Positions 9,629-19,928 of a stretch of 64,000 nucleotides of DNA are shown here, piece by piece; the first letter of the stretch is position 1; each line of letters opens with the position of its first letter. Made by a program: the position numbers and the translations under genes. This stretch comes from Blastobasis lacticolella (taxonomy: Eukaryota > Arthropoda > Insecta > Lepidoptera > Blastobasidae), in contig LR990060.1 of assembly GCA_905147135.1 (NCBI GenBank), positions 8,324,001-8,388,000 on the forward strand. The letters are read 5' to 3'. The notes under the pieces were generated by a model. It was not told the DNA's origin, made no database searches, and worked only from the letters and a program-made list of their open reading frames with translations.

Positions 9629-9915
9629 ATGTCATGAGATTATAATAAAATACAATACAATACAAAAATTACACAGTGGTAGATAATTAGAACAATGTCA
9701 ATTACAATAATTTAAAATAAAAATGTCAATAAACAAATATTACCATAGGTAATTTATCAATATGTATATGAAATGTCAAATATAATGTAAATTAATTGAA
9801 AATATGTATATGAATTAGAAGAACATGTCAATGAATAATAGCAGATTAATGTCAAACAATGAAAATAATTTAAATAGTAATGTCAAAAGGTAGTTACAAT
9901 TAATTTTCAATGTCA
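9629..9915 (-). repeat. Eight spaced TGACATT motifs in the LINE 3' UTR
   Basis: AATGTCA on the + strand (TGACATT on the LINE sense strand) occurs at 9629, 9694, 9722, 9772, 9848, 9879 and 9909, plus a one-base variant at 9824. Spacing is irregular and the surrounding sequence is AT-rich. It could be a repeated RNA signal for the element's reverse transcriptase. Confidence 0.7.
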
Positions 9916-12830
9916 TAGTTCTTAAATTCATTTACGGAATAAAATGCATTATCCAACAAAAAGCTTCTCAGCCGGCTCGCAAACGTTTCGTCAGTCTGTG
10001 CGGTTTTAATTGAATCTGGTAAGTGGTCATACAACGTAGGGCCAATTATGCGCGGATTTTTCTCTGCGAGTGCGGTTCGATGTCGAACGCCCGCCAGTCG
10101 TCCTGCGCCTCGCAGACCGTGCCCTCCGTCCGTGCGACGTTCAAAACTCCCAAGATTGGACCGTACGTACATTAATACGTTATATAAATATATAGAATAG
10201 ACCGTCATAATACGGTGCTTTTTAAAGAGTGGTCTGCATGAGTCTCTTGGCTTCGCGTGTTCTATTGTCCTAACAGCTCTCTTCTGTAGGATGAGTACAC
10301 GACCGGAGTCTGTGGAATCACCCCACAGAATCGTGCCGTAGGACAGGAGAGAGTGGAAATACGCGAAGTAGGCCTGTCGCAGCACATTTGTCGACACAGT
10401 AGGACGGAGCTTGCGTAGCGCGTAAGCAGCACTACTGAGTCGGTCACACAGTCCCTCAACGTGAGTCTTCCAATTTAGTTTAGTGTCTAACGTCAGACCA
10501 AGAAACTTACATTCATCACAGCTGGGGATGGGTGCGGTTAGTTTATACCGGGAGACTGCTCTCCCTGTGAATAAAATTACGTTGGATTTCGACTCATTCA
10601 GTACAAGTCCGTTGCATGCAAACCACTGCTTTAATTGATCGCAAAGGACAATAATCTTAGAATTGAGCTCGTCGCACGAACGGGCGCACACCACTGCTGT
10701 CGTATCATCAGCAAAGAGGGTCAATAGACCTTCTGTGATAGCGGATGGAAGATCGTTCATGAAGGCCAAGAATAATGTATTCCCGAGAGCTGACCCCTGA
10801 GGGATACCGATAGTAATGTCATCAGTGGTGGATCTGTACTTACGGCCATTGGATGATACCTCGACGGTTTGTTTCCTATCCAAAAGAAATGATTGTATCA
10901 GGTCGTGTGAAACGCCTGTTATCCCATACACTTTTAGCTTTTTAAGTAACAAATCGTGTGGGATGACGTCAAAGGCCCTTGAGAGATCACAGAAAATACC
11001 AGCTGTTTTATATTTATCGTCAAGTCCAGTGATTATGCAATCAACGACCTGTTGTGCTGCCGTTATTGTTGATTTGTGTTTTCGATACGCGTACTGTCTG
11101 TCAGTCAGTAGGTCATTTTGTTCAAAGTGCTCCATTAAAAGTGTCGATAAAATCGATTCAACAATTTTTGAGAGGCTCGGGACTATTGTTATAGGTCTAT
11201 AATTCTCAACTCTGTCTTTATCTCCCTTTCCTTTATAAATAGGGCAAACACGTGTACTTTTTAGTACATTTGGGTACACACCCAACTTAAACATTTCATA
11301 TATTAAAACCACCAACAGATCCGCTACAATAGGCCATACTGACAGCAGGATGTTGGTGGATATGTCATATAGATCTAATGTACCACCCCTCTTCGCCATG
11401 GACCTAATGACTTTGTCGACCGTTCCACGCGAGACCGGTGGTAGACAGAATTGGGGAACATTAAGGGATGCCGCATATTTTTGCGTAAACTTCATTGCCT
11501 CATTTTCATTATTTTGTAGCGAGTATTTTGAGGCAATGTTAATAAAATAATCGTTAAATTTATTCGCAATTTTATCAGCTGATAGATTAGTCCCGTCCTC
11601 AGTAATATTAATTGAATGTTGGTTTGTTTGCTTATACATAGACTCATCCTTTATTATCTGCCAAATTTCTTTTGAAGTATTTTTAGCACCTTGTAGACGT
11701 AGATCCGTGTAACGTTTTTTATCGCGTAAGCTGGTGGATTTGACTAGTTCCCGGTAGAAATCAACGCATTGACGGATGTTATCGCAGGCCGGGAATCTTC
11801 GATTAATCTCACAAAAGCCCTCGAAGCCATCTATGAACGTAAAGAGTTCCTCACTTACCCAGGGAATATTATTTTTCTTTTTAATTGAAATGTTTTTGTA
11901 TGGGAAATGGATGTCAATGTATGATGTCAAAATATTAAATAATTTATTAAATTTCGAATTAATGTCAATATTTTTATTATTAATGAATGTCCAATCATAA
12001 TTGTTAATGTCCATATAGAAAGATGAGATCGAATCTTTGGTATACAGTCGTCGTCTTTCGTGCAAATTAGGAGGTCTAGCTGTTTTAATGCTCTCACCTA
12101 CGCATAGCCTAAAGAGCTGTGCGCTATGATCGCTTATTGCCGTGTCCACGGGCCGTGCGGTGATACACTTATCTCCGCGGCCCACGAGCCCGCAATCAAT
12201 GGATGTACAACAACCAGTACCTGCATCGATCCTAGTTGGAAAGTTGACACAATTTCGTATGCAATAGGAGTTTAATAAGTCATCCATTTTACGCCGTAGG
12301 TTATTGTTCGTGAGGTAATCCACGTTTGCGTCGCCGACGATGAGAAACCTTTTATTTTCGTCTATAAGTTTCATAATTAACAATTCGAATGTATTTAAAA
12401 ATAGATCAAAATCACACAGTCCCGTTCTGTATAACCCTATCAATATTAATTTGGATTCCAATAGCTCGATTACACTAAATTCGCATTGATATTCAACCGC
12501 TAGGTTCTGTAGATCATTCCGGACACGATAGCGCACCCCGTCCCGCGCATACACTGCCACCCCCCCATGCAGCCTGCGCGACCGACAATATGCACTAGCC
12601 AGTTCGTAACCGCTGAGAGCCACGCGCCGGATCTCATTGTTTTTGCACCATGTTTCGGTGCAAACTAGTACATCGGGTTTGTGTCGTGCCAAGACGATAT
12701 CCAAAAGATTAGTTTTACCAGTTATAGATCTTACATTTTGATGTAAAATTGTGTAATTGTATTGGCACTTGTGTGAATCGTGGAATGAGGTTATGTTGTT
12801 TTTCTTGTGTGGTGCGGCTTTAAGTTTTTT
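9900..12830 (-). CDS. LINE ORF2: endonuclease / reverse transcriptase
   Basis: The frame is open from just after TGA (12833-12831) to 9900, about 976 codons. N-terminal apurinic-type endonuclease: HQNVRSI, PDVLVCTETWC (catalytic Glu), GGVAVYARDG, VGDANVDY, SIDC and the terminal SDH. A linker then leads to the reverse transcriptase with RPITIVPSLSKIVESI, CDLSRAFDVIPHDLL, GIPQGSALGNTLF and FADDTT, with the two catalytic Asp at about 10704-10709. A thumb region ends in FLLDNAFYSV. Both enzymes look complete. No ATG occurs before residue 140 or so, downstream of the endonuclease's QN and Glu motifs, so initiation at an internal ATG would destroy the protein. A -1 shift from ORF1 at AAAAAAC (12830-12824) enters this frame exactly. 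Affinity is CR1/L2/Jockey-like; I cannot name the clade. Confidence 0.92.
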   Translation of the reverse strand, partial: KKLKAAPHKKNNITSFHDSHKCQYNYTILHQNVRSITGKTNLLDIVLARHKPDVLVCTETWCKNNEIRRVALSGYELASAYCRSRRLHGGVAVYARDGVRYRVRNDLQNLAVEYQCEFSVIELLESKLILIGLYRTGLCDFDLFLNTFELLIMKLIDENKRFLIVGDANVDYLTNNNLRRKMDDLLNSYCIRNCVNFPTRIDAGTGCCTSIDCGLVGRGDKCITARPVDTAISDHSAQLFRLCVGESIKTARPPNLHERRRLYTKDSISSFYMDINNYDWTFINNKNIDINSKFNKLFNILTSYIDIHFPYKNISIKKKNNIPWVSEELFTFIDGFEGFCEINRRFPACDNIRQCVDFYRELVKSTSLRDKKRYTDLRLQGAKNTSKEIWQIIKDESMYKQTNQHSINITEDGTNLSADKIANKFNDYFINIASKYSLQNNENEAMKFTQKYAASLNVPQFCLPPVSRGTVDKVIRSMAKRGGTLDLYDISTNILLSVWPIVADLLVVLIYEMFKLGVYPNVLKSTRVCPIYKGKGDKDRVENYRPITIVPSLSKIVESILSTLLMEHFEQNDLLTDRQYAYRKHKSTITAAQQVVDCIITGLDDKYKTAGIFCDLSRAFDVIPHDLLLKKLKVYGITGVSHDLIQSFLLDRKQTVEVSSNGRKYRSTTDDITIGIPQGSALGNTLFLAFMNDLPSAITEGLLTLFADDTTAVVCARSCDELNSKIIVLCDQLKQWFACNGLVLNESKSNVILFTGRAVSRYKLTAPIPSCDECKFLGLTLDTKLNWKTHVEGLCDRLSSAAYALRKLRPTVSTNVLRQAYFAYFHSLLSYGTILWGDSTDSGRVLILQKRAVRTIEHAKPRDSCRPLFKKHRIMTVYSIYLYNVLMYVRSNLGSFERRTDGGHGLRGAGRLAGVRHRTALAEKNPRIIGPTLYDHLPDSIKTAQTDETFASRLRSFLLDNAFYSVNEFKNYDIEN

Positions 12831-13582
12831 TCACTAATGACATTAAATTTCCGGACAGAGACGCCGTCGGGCCAAATTTTAGGATTTCGGACACGTTTTA
12901 GGTAATTATCCGAAACATCGAGTCTGAAAGAAGAATAATTTCCTCTTGTTTGTAAAATAGTGCACTGTACTTCAATGCCGAAGGACGATCTTAGGTGTGA
13001 TTTTATATCTTCTGCACTTGTGTCCTCGCTAAAGTTGAACAAATGGAGGCTTGTTACCCTCGGCGGGGCTGCACGAAGATCGCCGCACCCCGGTGCTGAG
13101 ACTGTCGTCTTGATGGGAGCCGCTTTCAGCTGCGGCGCGACAGTAGGCGCGGGCACAGCGCTCGTCTCCCAGCGACGGCCGTGAACGGTAGCCGCCACGG
13201 AGATTGCCCGTGCAGGTGTCCCCTGCTCTTCCGCCGGTGACGCCGATGGACTATACTCCACACCAATGCCAGTGACAGTACCTGCTTCCTCCAAGCTCTG
13301 CTGTGGTGATATGCCCTGGGGCCCGGAGTCGTCCAGTAATGTTGTTGAATGCACCATAAGTTTATGTGGTAGTGTTGTTAATGACTGGGGCCGCCCTGTG
13401 CACTGAATACTTGGATGTGACAGCCCGCGAGACGGTATGTAACCTGCGTTTGTCAAACCTTGAGTCAACAATTCGGTGATAGTCCTAGTGTTTTCTTCCA
13501 TTTTTAGGTTTTGATCGTTTATTATGGCATTTTGGTCTGATATTATCTTCACGCAGTTCTCTAATTTGGCTATAATCTGGCT
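12791..13582 (-). CDS. LINE ORF1 (5'-truncated)
   Basis: Open from the TIR-element border to TAA at 12793-12791. The visible start (IIAKLENCVKIISDQNAIIN) looks like a coiled coil. A low-complexity Pro/Ala/Ser-rich middle follows, then a C-terminal fold with SLHLFNFSEDTSAEDIKSHL, YSSFRLDV and NPKIWPDGVSVRKF. This is the RRM-like segment seen in ORF1 of many insect LINEs and is expected to bind element RNA. There is no convincing start codon, because the first ATG is inside the coiled coil. The last 13 codons overlap the ORF2 frame and contain the heptamer A-AAA-AAC in the correct zero-frame phase for -1 slippage. Confidence 0.8.
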   Translation of the reverse strand, partial: SQIIAKLENCVKIISDQNAIINDQNLKMEENTRTITELLTQGLTNAGYIPSRGLSHPSIQCTGRPQSLTTLPHKLMVHSTTLLDDSGPQGISPQQSLEEAGTVTGIGVEYSPSASPAEEQGTPARAISVAATVHGRRWETSAVPAPTVAPQLKAAPIKTTVSAPGCGDLRAAPPRVTSLHLFNFSEDTSAEDIKSHLRSSFGIEVQCTILQTRGNYSSFRLDVSDNYLKRVRNPKIWPDGVSVRKFNVISEKNLKPHHTRKTT

Positions 13583-14303
13583 ATAATAGGACCACGCTTA
13601 GTCCGAATCAACTGACAGTGGTAGAAATTATAAAATGTGGATATGGCAATATCTATTGGATAATCTGTCCTTGTCAGTCATTGTCCATTATTATTTAGGC
13701 GATCCGCACACTGGAACGCAGCACCGTACTTTTGTGCGTGACGTGCGTTAGTGCGTGACATAAAGTAATTTGAGCTGTCATCGGTTTCTATGGAAATTAC
13801 TCATACTCGAACACACTGACAACGCATCCACGCGCGTTCGTGCGGATCCGTCGTTTTTTTTCTTTGCACCATTTGACACGAGCTGCGGGTCTATAAGTTT
13901 TTGGCGCTGTACTTTCTACATAAAAAGGCGTCAAATAGGCCGCTGCTGTGAAGTGAGGTCTCCAGGATTGTCAAATAGGTATTCCGTTACTCAGTTCTCT
14001 AATTATTTTTTGCCTAAATAATATAATTTTATGAAAAGATTATAACAATTTGGAGAATTCCTAAATTTTTTATTGTATTGTATAAAACAATATAAAAAAT
14101 TACACATATTTCTAAATTTCGCCAGAATGAATGCTGCGCTCCAATGTGCCAATCGCCTCAACAATATTTTTCAAATCAGTCAAATTCTTTGTTATGACTT
14201 TTATAAATGACGTTCTATGACGGATAAAAGACATGGCATTAGTTGCCATACAGAGTTTTTTTTTTTTTTTAAAGCGATTCGGACTTAGCGTGGTCCTACT
14301 ATA
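13582..14303. mobile_element. TIR DNA element, copy 1 (non-autonomous)
   Basis: The inverted termini AGGACCACGCTTAGTCCGAA and its near-exact complement at 14272-14297 are flanked by TATA-like sequence. Subterminal blocks (ATGTGGATATGGCAATA; TTCTATGACGGATAAAA) recur in the copy at 52747-53120. The extra middle of about 350 bases distinguishes this copy. No transposase frame was seen. Confidence 0.8.
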
Positions 14304-16480
14304 CCAGTAGACACTGGCAAGGACACATAACAGACTAGACACAAATCAAAAATATTCCCTGTTCGCTCACTCTACAATTATTATGAACCTCGCTATCCCG
14401 TTTTTTCGTCTATTGAAATAAGCTGTCAGAAAATAACGCGCGCAATGTTTTGAACGCTCCACATGTTGCTGGAGCTCCTGAAGACCTGACGTTCCTTTTG
14501 AAACATCGGTGTATAATTTTATAATTTCCTAATATAATTTAAATCAAAGCACCTAAAAGACGGTGTAATTTAGTGCACATCTAAATGAAAATTTTAGAAA
14601 TTTAAATATTGTAATCGAAAAGTATAAAATAATAACATAATTCTTTTTTTTTTTCAATAAACCCACTACGTAATAGAAAATAATAATTGACCATAGATAG
14701 GTAACATGTAGGGAAAGCAAAATTGTCATAATGTCTACTCGAAGCAAATGGAACAAATGGGAGGTTTATTAGATACATGACTGTTTTAATCAATGTCTAA
14801 ACAATCCTAATGTCAAACTGAGTACCTACTTCAACTGTCACAATATAGATAAATTGCTGAAATAATAAGTTTAAGGGAAGTGTTGGATATAGAAATAATA
14901 TTCTTGTATATATCCTTATTAATTTATTAGCCGCAACACTGACAACGTTGTAATGTCAATCTCTTAGAAATGTTCTGTCTCTCTGTGTCACTGTTTGACC
15001 AGCCAGTGATAATGATTTACTACGATTTCCGAAATTAAAAATAGATTTCTCAAGTTTCTCTGACCGAGGGTCAGCAGGGTTTCATTTCACCAGCACCGAA
15101 TAGCCTTAGGTACATTGCACTGTGCCTGGATATAGATCTAGATACTGTCAAACAACAAATATCAAAAATACAAAACGAACAAAGCTACCATAATATTTTT
15201 CGGTTAATTTTGTAACCTCAAATAAATGTAAACAATAAGTACTACAAAATACATTAATTCCACTTAAATTCAAATGATTTCCAAAAGATCACATTTATTT
15301 CAATATTTTCAAAATCTATCTGAATACATGTTACGTACCGTTTAAATCTTTGCTGTACATCTTCCAAATCAAACAGCAACTTATCTGCTCTAAACTCGGC
15401 CATACATGCTTGAGAAACTCAAAATATTACTGTTTTCGTGCCGCTTTTATGTTTTTGTACTTATTTCGAAAATAAACGTCCCACACAGTAAAATGCTGGA
15501 AATATCACTGTGATATCACATGAAAACTTAAACATAAAAAAAACAATGTCTGGTCGATGTGACAGCTGAAGTATCAGTTTGTTTACAGATAGGAATATTA
15601 TATTTGAGTTTTAAAGTAATGTAGTGCTGCCAGCAAAGACTTCTATATATGGACCGGTTCATTGTACAAAGGCAATGAGACCACTTCATTGGAGCTAAAA
15701 CTGCAATAGAGCTCCAATGTCGTCTCAGTGACGTCTCGGACATGTCTACGAATGGTCGTTACTTTACAATGTAAAGGTATTACGAATTAGAGCGGCTCAG
15801 CCCGAGGCGAGGTAATATGTTTAGTACAGCATAAACCGGAACGGACTAATATTTGGAACAAGCGCCATAGTTACTTTTGTTCAGCTTGAAAATAGCTATC
15901 CAACGACGTATTACACATAGCTATTGGAATGGTTACCACTGTCCATACAAATTCTTGTACGCGTTAACAATGTTATATCTGGCGGCTTGACAAGATTGTT
16001 GACAAACCTATTCGATCCGGTGGCCAAAACCGGAACTAAGTTGCTGTTTGAAATGTAATGTCAATGCCAACAACAGCGATGCTGTCACCCGGTCAGACAT
16101 TTTTGTGGCACTGTAGACGGCGCTGTTTTATTAACTACGGTAACCGTCAGAGTTATTTGTTCGTTCAACCGCATCAAGATGTATATCTCTATGGGTGCTA
16201 GTATCAGCAAGAGCAGTAGTAGGTAAATGTACTTGGGACTCACAGTCATTCGCGAAACCGTCGGGTGTTCTCTCTTAAGTTTATGTTTATTTATGTACCT
16301 TGGCCCAAAGCCTGAGATAGCCTAAACAATTTGCCATTACAATTTTTTCGTCGCCAATTTTAATCTCGAATACCCCAAATGGCGATAAATAGCCTACATT
16401 GGCAACACTTTGTTGGCGCGACGCCGGCAGTACCGGACTAAGTCCATCAGAGGCCTACGGCGGACAACCTTTATAAGGCC
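14304..16480. other. Intron 4 interior, nothing recognised
   Basis: AT-rich sequence with scattered short frames (for example minus 15528-15743) that show no family features. Two AATGTCA words near 14808 and 14952 echo the LINE 3' UTR motif but without context. Confidence 0.5.
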
Positions 16481-16825
16481 CCCAGTTTAAGAAGTTTTAT
16501 GTAATTTTACAAGCTTTTTATTCAGTTCACATTTGTATGTTTAAGTGTTTTTATTTATTTAGTTAAAATTACTTCTTTGGCGGAGGGGGTCCTCGACCCT
16601 GTACTTAATTCTGTTTGAATAGTGATACGGCGATAGCTACGCCCCTGTCACAACTCCGAACCACCTCTTCGATATGTTCTAAGCATATTTTAAAGCTTTG
16701 TATAGGATTTGATCAAGACAACTTGGAGACATTTGGAGGCCCCCCTGGACCAGAGGCCCGGGGCGGGCCGCCTTTCCCGCTTTGTTCGTTAGTCCACCCC
16801 TGGCGGCGCGATGCCGGCGTGGCGT

Positions 16826-16970
16826 GAGCTCGGCGCGAGCGCGGTGCGAGCGCGGTGCGATAGTTGCTAGGCAACCATAGCGCGGCGCGATAGTTGCCTA
16901 GGCAACGCGCCAGCATCGCGCCGCGCCCGAGCCGCGCTCGCGCCGAGCTTTGTGTGTGGCAAGGCCTTAA
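16826..16970. mobile_element. CpG-rich TIR element with X-box-like palindromes, copy 2
   Basis: Left GAGCTCGGCGCGAGCGCGG faces right CCGCGCTCGCGCCGAGCTTT. Between them lie GTTGCTAGGCAAC (16863-16875) and GTTGCCTAGGCAAC (16893-16906). The right end GGCAAGGCCTTAA matches the left end of the 8637 copy inverted. The left terminus is worn. Confidence 0.75.
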
Positions 16971-16979
16971 TAAAACTCC

Positions 16980-17578
16980 AATAATGTAACCTAAGGTGTA
17001 AAAAAATATACAAAAAATTGCTTACATCGCGTGTGCTGCGAAAACTATTGATGATAGAACAAAATAATGTACTACGACTTGGTAGAACACATCATTATCT
17101 ACAAAAAGTGTCGCAACAGTATATGTCTAACTATTATAGTTATGTCACAATAAGTGTTCTTTTATTTTCAAAATTTAATTGAAATGCCGCCGCTAAAAAA
17201 CGCTCTTTATTTGTACCTTGGTATTAATCCATATAAAAATTAATTACTTTATATTCACGACTGCCTCAATACATTTATATAACTTTTTGAATTATTCAAT
17301 TCAAACATTCCATTCGAAAGATATAACGAGTTTAAAAATGTGAATATTAGAAAAAAGTCGCGTGTTCGCCGCTCAGTCCGCTCGGCTATCTAGGCAGCAC
17401 GGGGTACGGGAGGGGAGCCAACGTCAAGAAATAAAGTGCCGCGCGGCTCACTCGCGCGGTCGGCTCCCTACGCAGCGGTCGTGTGCGGAATCGAATAATT
17501 TTCGCTTGAAAGTAACCCGTGTACTCGTAGTGGTACCCGTGCGAAGCCGGGGCGGGCCGCTATATACAATAAAGTAAG
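16980..17578 (+). repeat. Probable dispersed element ending CGAAGCCGGGGCGGG
   Basis: The GC-rich right part ends CCCGTGCGAAGCCGGGGCGG and GCCGCTATATA, a terminus type common in lepidopteran repeats. No second copy is in the window, so the boundaries are guesses. The local 71-codon frame is unlikely to be a gene. Confidence 0.35.
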
Positions 17579-17828
17579 GATGTGTGGCATAAAATAAAGG
17601 CACTTTCCTCTTCACTCCTCCTTAACCACGCAAAAGATTTTGATGCGGTTTTCACTTTATAATTTACAGAATTTTTTCTAAAAGGTTCAAATACATTTTA
17701 TAACAGAGAAAACCTGAGAACACCCGTGCGAAGGCTATCATTGATCCCAGAGAACCTAAAATGCGTATATATTAGTAGGTCCTAGAGATTTTTTCATTAT
17801 AATTGTGCATGAACCTCTTGAATTCCAG

Positions 17829-17979
17829 ATGCCCAGACCTGAACAGCCCCAAGCTCAATCGGAGGACGATAAGTGGAAATGAAGTTCGCTCTAAAAGGCG
17901 ATGGTCCAAACGCGCTATCAAGAGATTGAGACAACGCTACGATACTCCAAAAATATCACCATCTGTGCAAATAATATGA
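17829..17979 (+). CDS. Lysozyme-like protein, terminal exon with basic tail
   Basis: The acceptor CTCTTGAATTCCAG ends at 17828. The first base completes the AA left by exon 4 (Lys), the next codon is Cys, the eighth cysteine a lysozyme fold needs, and the frame runs 49 codons to TGA. After the Cys comes PDLNSPKLNRRTISGNE, then VRSKRRWSKRAIKRLRQRYD and TPKISPSVQII. The 48 residues after Cys carry 14 Lys/Arg against 3 Asp/Glu. RSKR fits a furin-type R-X-K-R site. Ordinary c-type lysozymes end within a few residues of this Cys, so the tail is unusual. The evidence is phase match, Cys position and codon openness; no homologue of the tail is known to me. Other reading frames across the exon stop early (one after 17 codons). 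Confidence 0.65.
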
Positions 17980-19860
17980 GTACCTAGAAGAAGTTCTCAA
18001 ATGAAAAATATTTTTTCATAACAAGCTTTTATCGCGCGGTATAGTACCTACTCATCAAGACCATTCCAAAGAGCCCTAACACGATGGGGTTATCTTATCG
18101 TGTTCATTAGTTCCTATGACCACCTTCCGACTCCATTAGCAGACCAGCTTCATGGTAATTAAAGCATTGTCATCCAAGTTACGAGTACATAGGTATATCA
18201 AATTTCCTTTTAATCGGATACCAAAAAGTCGTCAAAAATGGTTTAGACAACTTACATACGAACAGTGCAAGTTCAATTAAAACTTGTAAAAAGAGCAATA
18301 ATCAATGAAGAAATATCGAAGCTTTACATAGTAATTGACAAGATTCTATTTTTGCAATGCCCAAATGTGATTATATTATGATCATTGGGCCATATAGTCT
18401 AGTTACATTATATGAAGTTACAATCTAGTTGTATAGTATGTAAGGTTTAAATTTTTATGTTTTTTGCCTATTTTACAAAATAAGAACTGTGGCTCATTAT
18501 CCATTAGCTATTAAGCAAAATTGACTAATTATAAAAACCTATAATTTGTTACTTATTACTAGATACTTATTCGTCAATACTATTCTGTATGAAATACTGT
18601 ACCATTATCATCATTACATAGATGGCAGCAGGTTATTTAGTTCTGGATATAAGCCTCCTCCAAAGCATCCTTTCCAATCATTCGTCTTTGTGCCTTTCTT
18701 GACCTCAATAATTGAACCGTTGCTAGGAAAACCCCACCAAGTCTTCATGTAATAAAATATTTCCCAAACTACAGATTCAATTTTTATGTAACCAAGCTTG
18801 GAGCCATCCTGGTTAAGCTAGATTTCAAATGAAGGAAACCGCATTGAAATTGGCCCATCACTTTTAAAGACAAATACACACGATAAAGTTATAACACCCT
18901 TCTTGCGACGGGGGGTAAAATGAATTATATTATTTTTAAATAAGAACCAGTTAAGTTCATAACAATAAAAAATACTTATTTGAAGATTTCTAAAATGCAA
19001 AGGCGCCGGAAGGTCACAGATGCGTCCGTTTTACCACCCTGTCGCACTTCTCGCTGGGTGCAGCCAAGAAATCCTTTGTCATTTCAAATGGAATTTACTC
19101 TGAGAAACTCCTTGGAGGATTAAGAAGTTTTCAAGATAGTTTAATGCTGTTATTCCGCTTGCCTATTACGTAAGTAGTATTGTGTTGTATGTTGTTGTTT
19201 TTTTTATTTAGTTGTATGAAATAATACGTATTGTTAGTGTAATAAGAATAAGACAAACCTTAACAAAACACTTTACTGATATTTGACGATAAACTTAACA
19301 GCTGATCCGATACTTGCAATTGTTTTACTGTTGTAGTTATTTATATCGATAATATCTTGAATCTACTCGATTGTTAACAAATAAACGATAAACCGTTAGA
19401 CTTGACACGGTGTTTCCATTTATAAAGCGCATTCCATTCTGTAAATTTTTTTTGGATTTATCTATTCGGAGGTGCTCAAAGTGGCAACACTAAGGACGCG
19501 CTTATAAAAGCACGTGTAACGTTGTATTTTGTTCCTTATTATTCTGCTGGTCAAAGAGTAAACAGCACCCGTTCTGTATGTTATGTTTTTATTCAATACA
19601 CAAAGTGTAAAACCATACTTCTGAGTTGAATTCGACTAAAACTCTTTAAAAAGTCATGTCATTGTTTTTCCTTACCTATTATTTATTTTTCAAGCCTTCG
19701 AAATGTATCAAAGCGAAAAGTAATACGTGTGTCTATCAAACTTTCACTGCTACCCATGATAAATCCAAAACTTTTCTCATTACAAAACAAAATGTCTTAC
19801 AACGTAAGGCTAGAACCCTCAACATGTTTTAGACATTATCGGAAATTAACTTCACCTAGA
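17980..19860. other. Downstream of the lysozyme-like gene, no gene recognised
   Basis: Probable 3' UTR at the start, with a variant poly(A) hexamer ATTAAA near 18157. A TTATAAAAG box followed by CACGTG lies near 19502. Nothing coding was recognised. Confidence 0.45.
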
Positions 19861-19862
19861 AT

Positions 19863-19928
19863 TTCTAGAAGGTTCCACGCCCAAATATAAGAGAAAATAA
19901 CCACATTTTATATTTTACACTGTTCAGT
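19863..19928 (+). promoter_or_regulatory. Heat-shock-element and TATA-like patch
   Basis: TTCTAGAAGGTTC (19863-19875) is a three-unit alternating TTC/GAA array with correct 2-base spacing, the form bound by HSF. TATAAG is at 19886 and an arthropod initiator-like TCAGT at 19924. The TATA-to-initiator distance of 40 is longer than usual, and only a 32-codon frame follows at about 20014. Confidence 0.3.

Larger units (their letters stand above)
9420..13582 (-). mobile_element. Jockey-superfamily LINE with intact ORF2, antisense in intron 4
   Basis: Non-LTR retrotransposon on the minus strand. ORF1 (coiled coil plus RNA-binding-type domain) overlaps ORF2 (endonuclease plus reverse transcriptase), followed by a 3' UTR of about 470 bases ending in AATAAATAAATAT-like sequence near 9425-9450. 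The 5' edge abuts the TIR element at 13582, where the ORF1 frame runs into a stop, so ORF1 lacks its N terminus. ORF2 has no stop across about 976 codons, so this is the youngest-looking element in the window. Confidence 0.9.

Noticed and set aside
13582..14342. LINE ORF1 continuing on the far side of the TIR element
   Set aside because: Removing the TIR element joins the frame to only about 15 hydrophobic codons before a stop, unlike an ORF1 N terminus.
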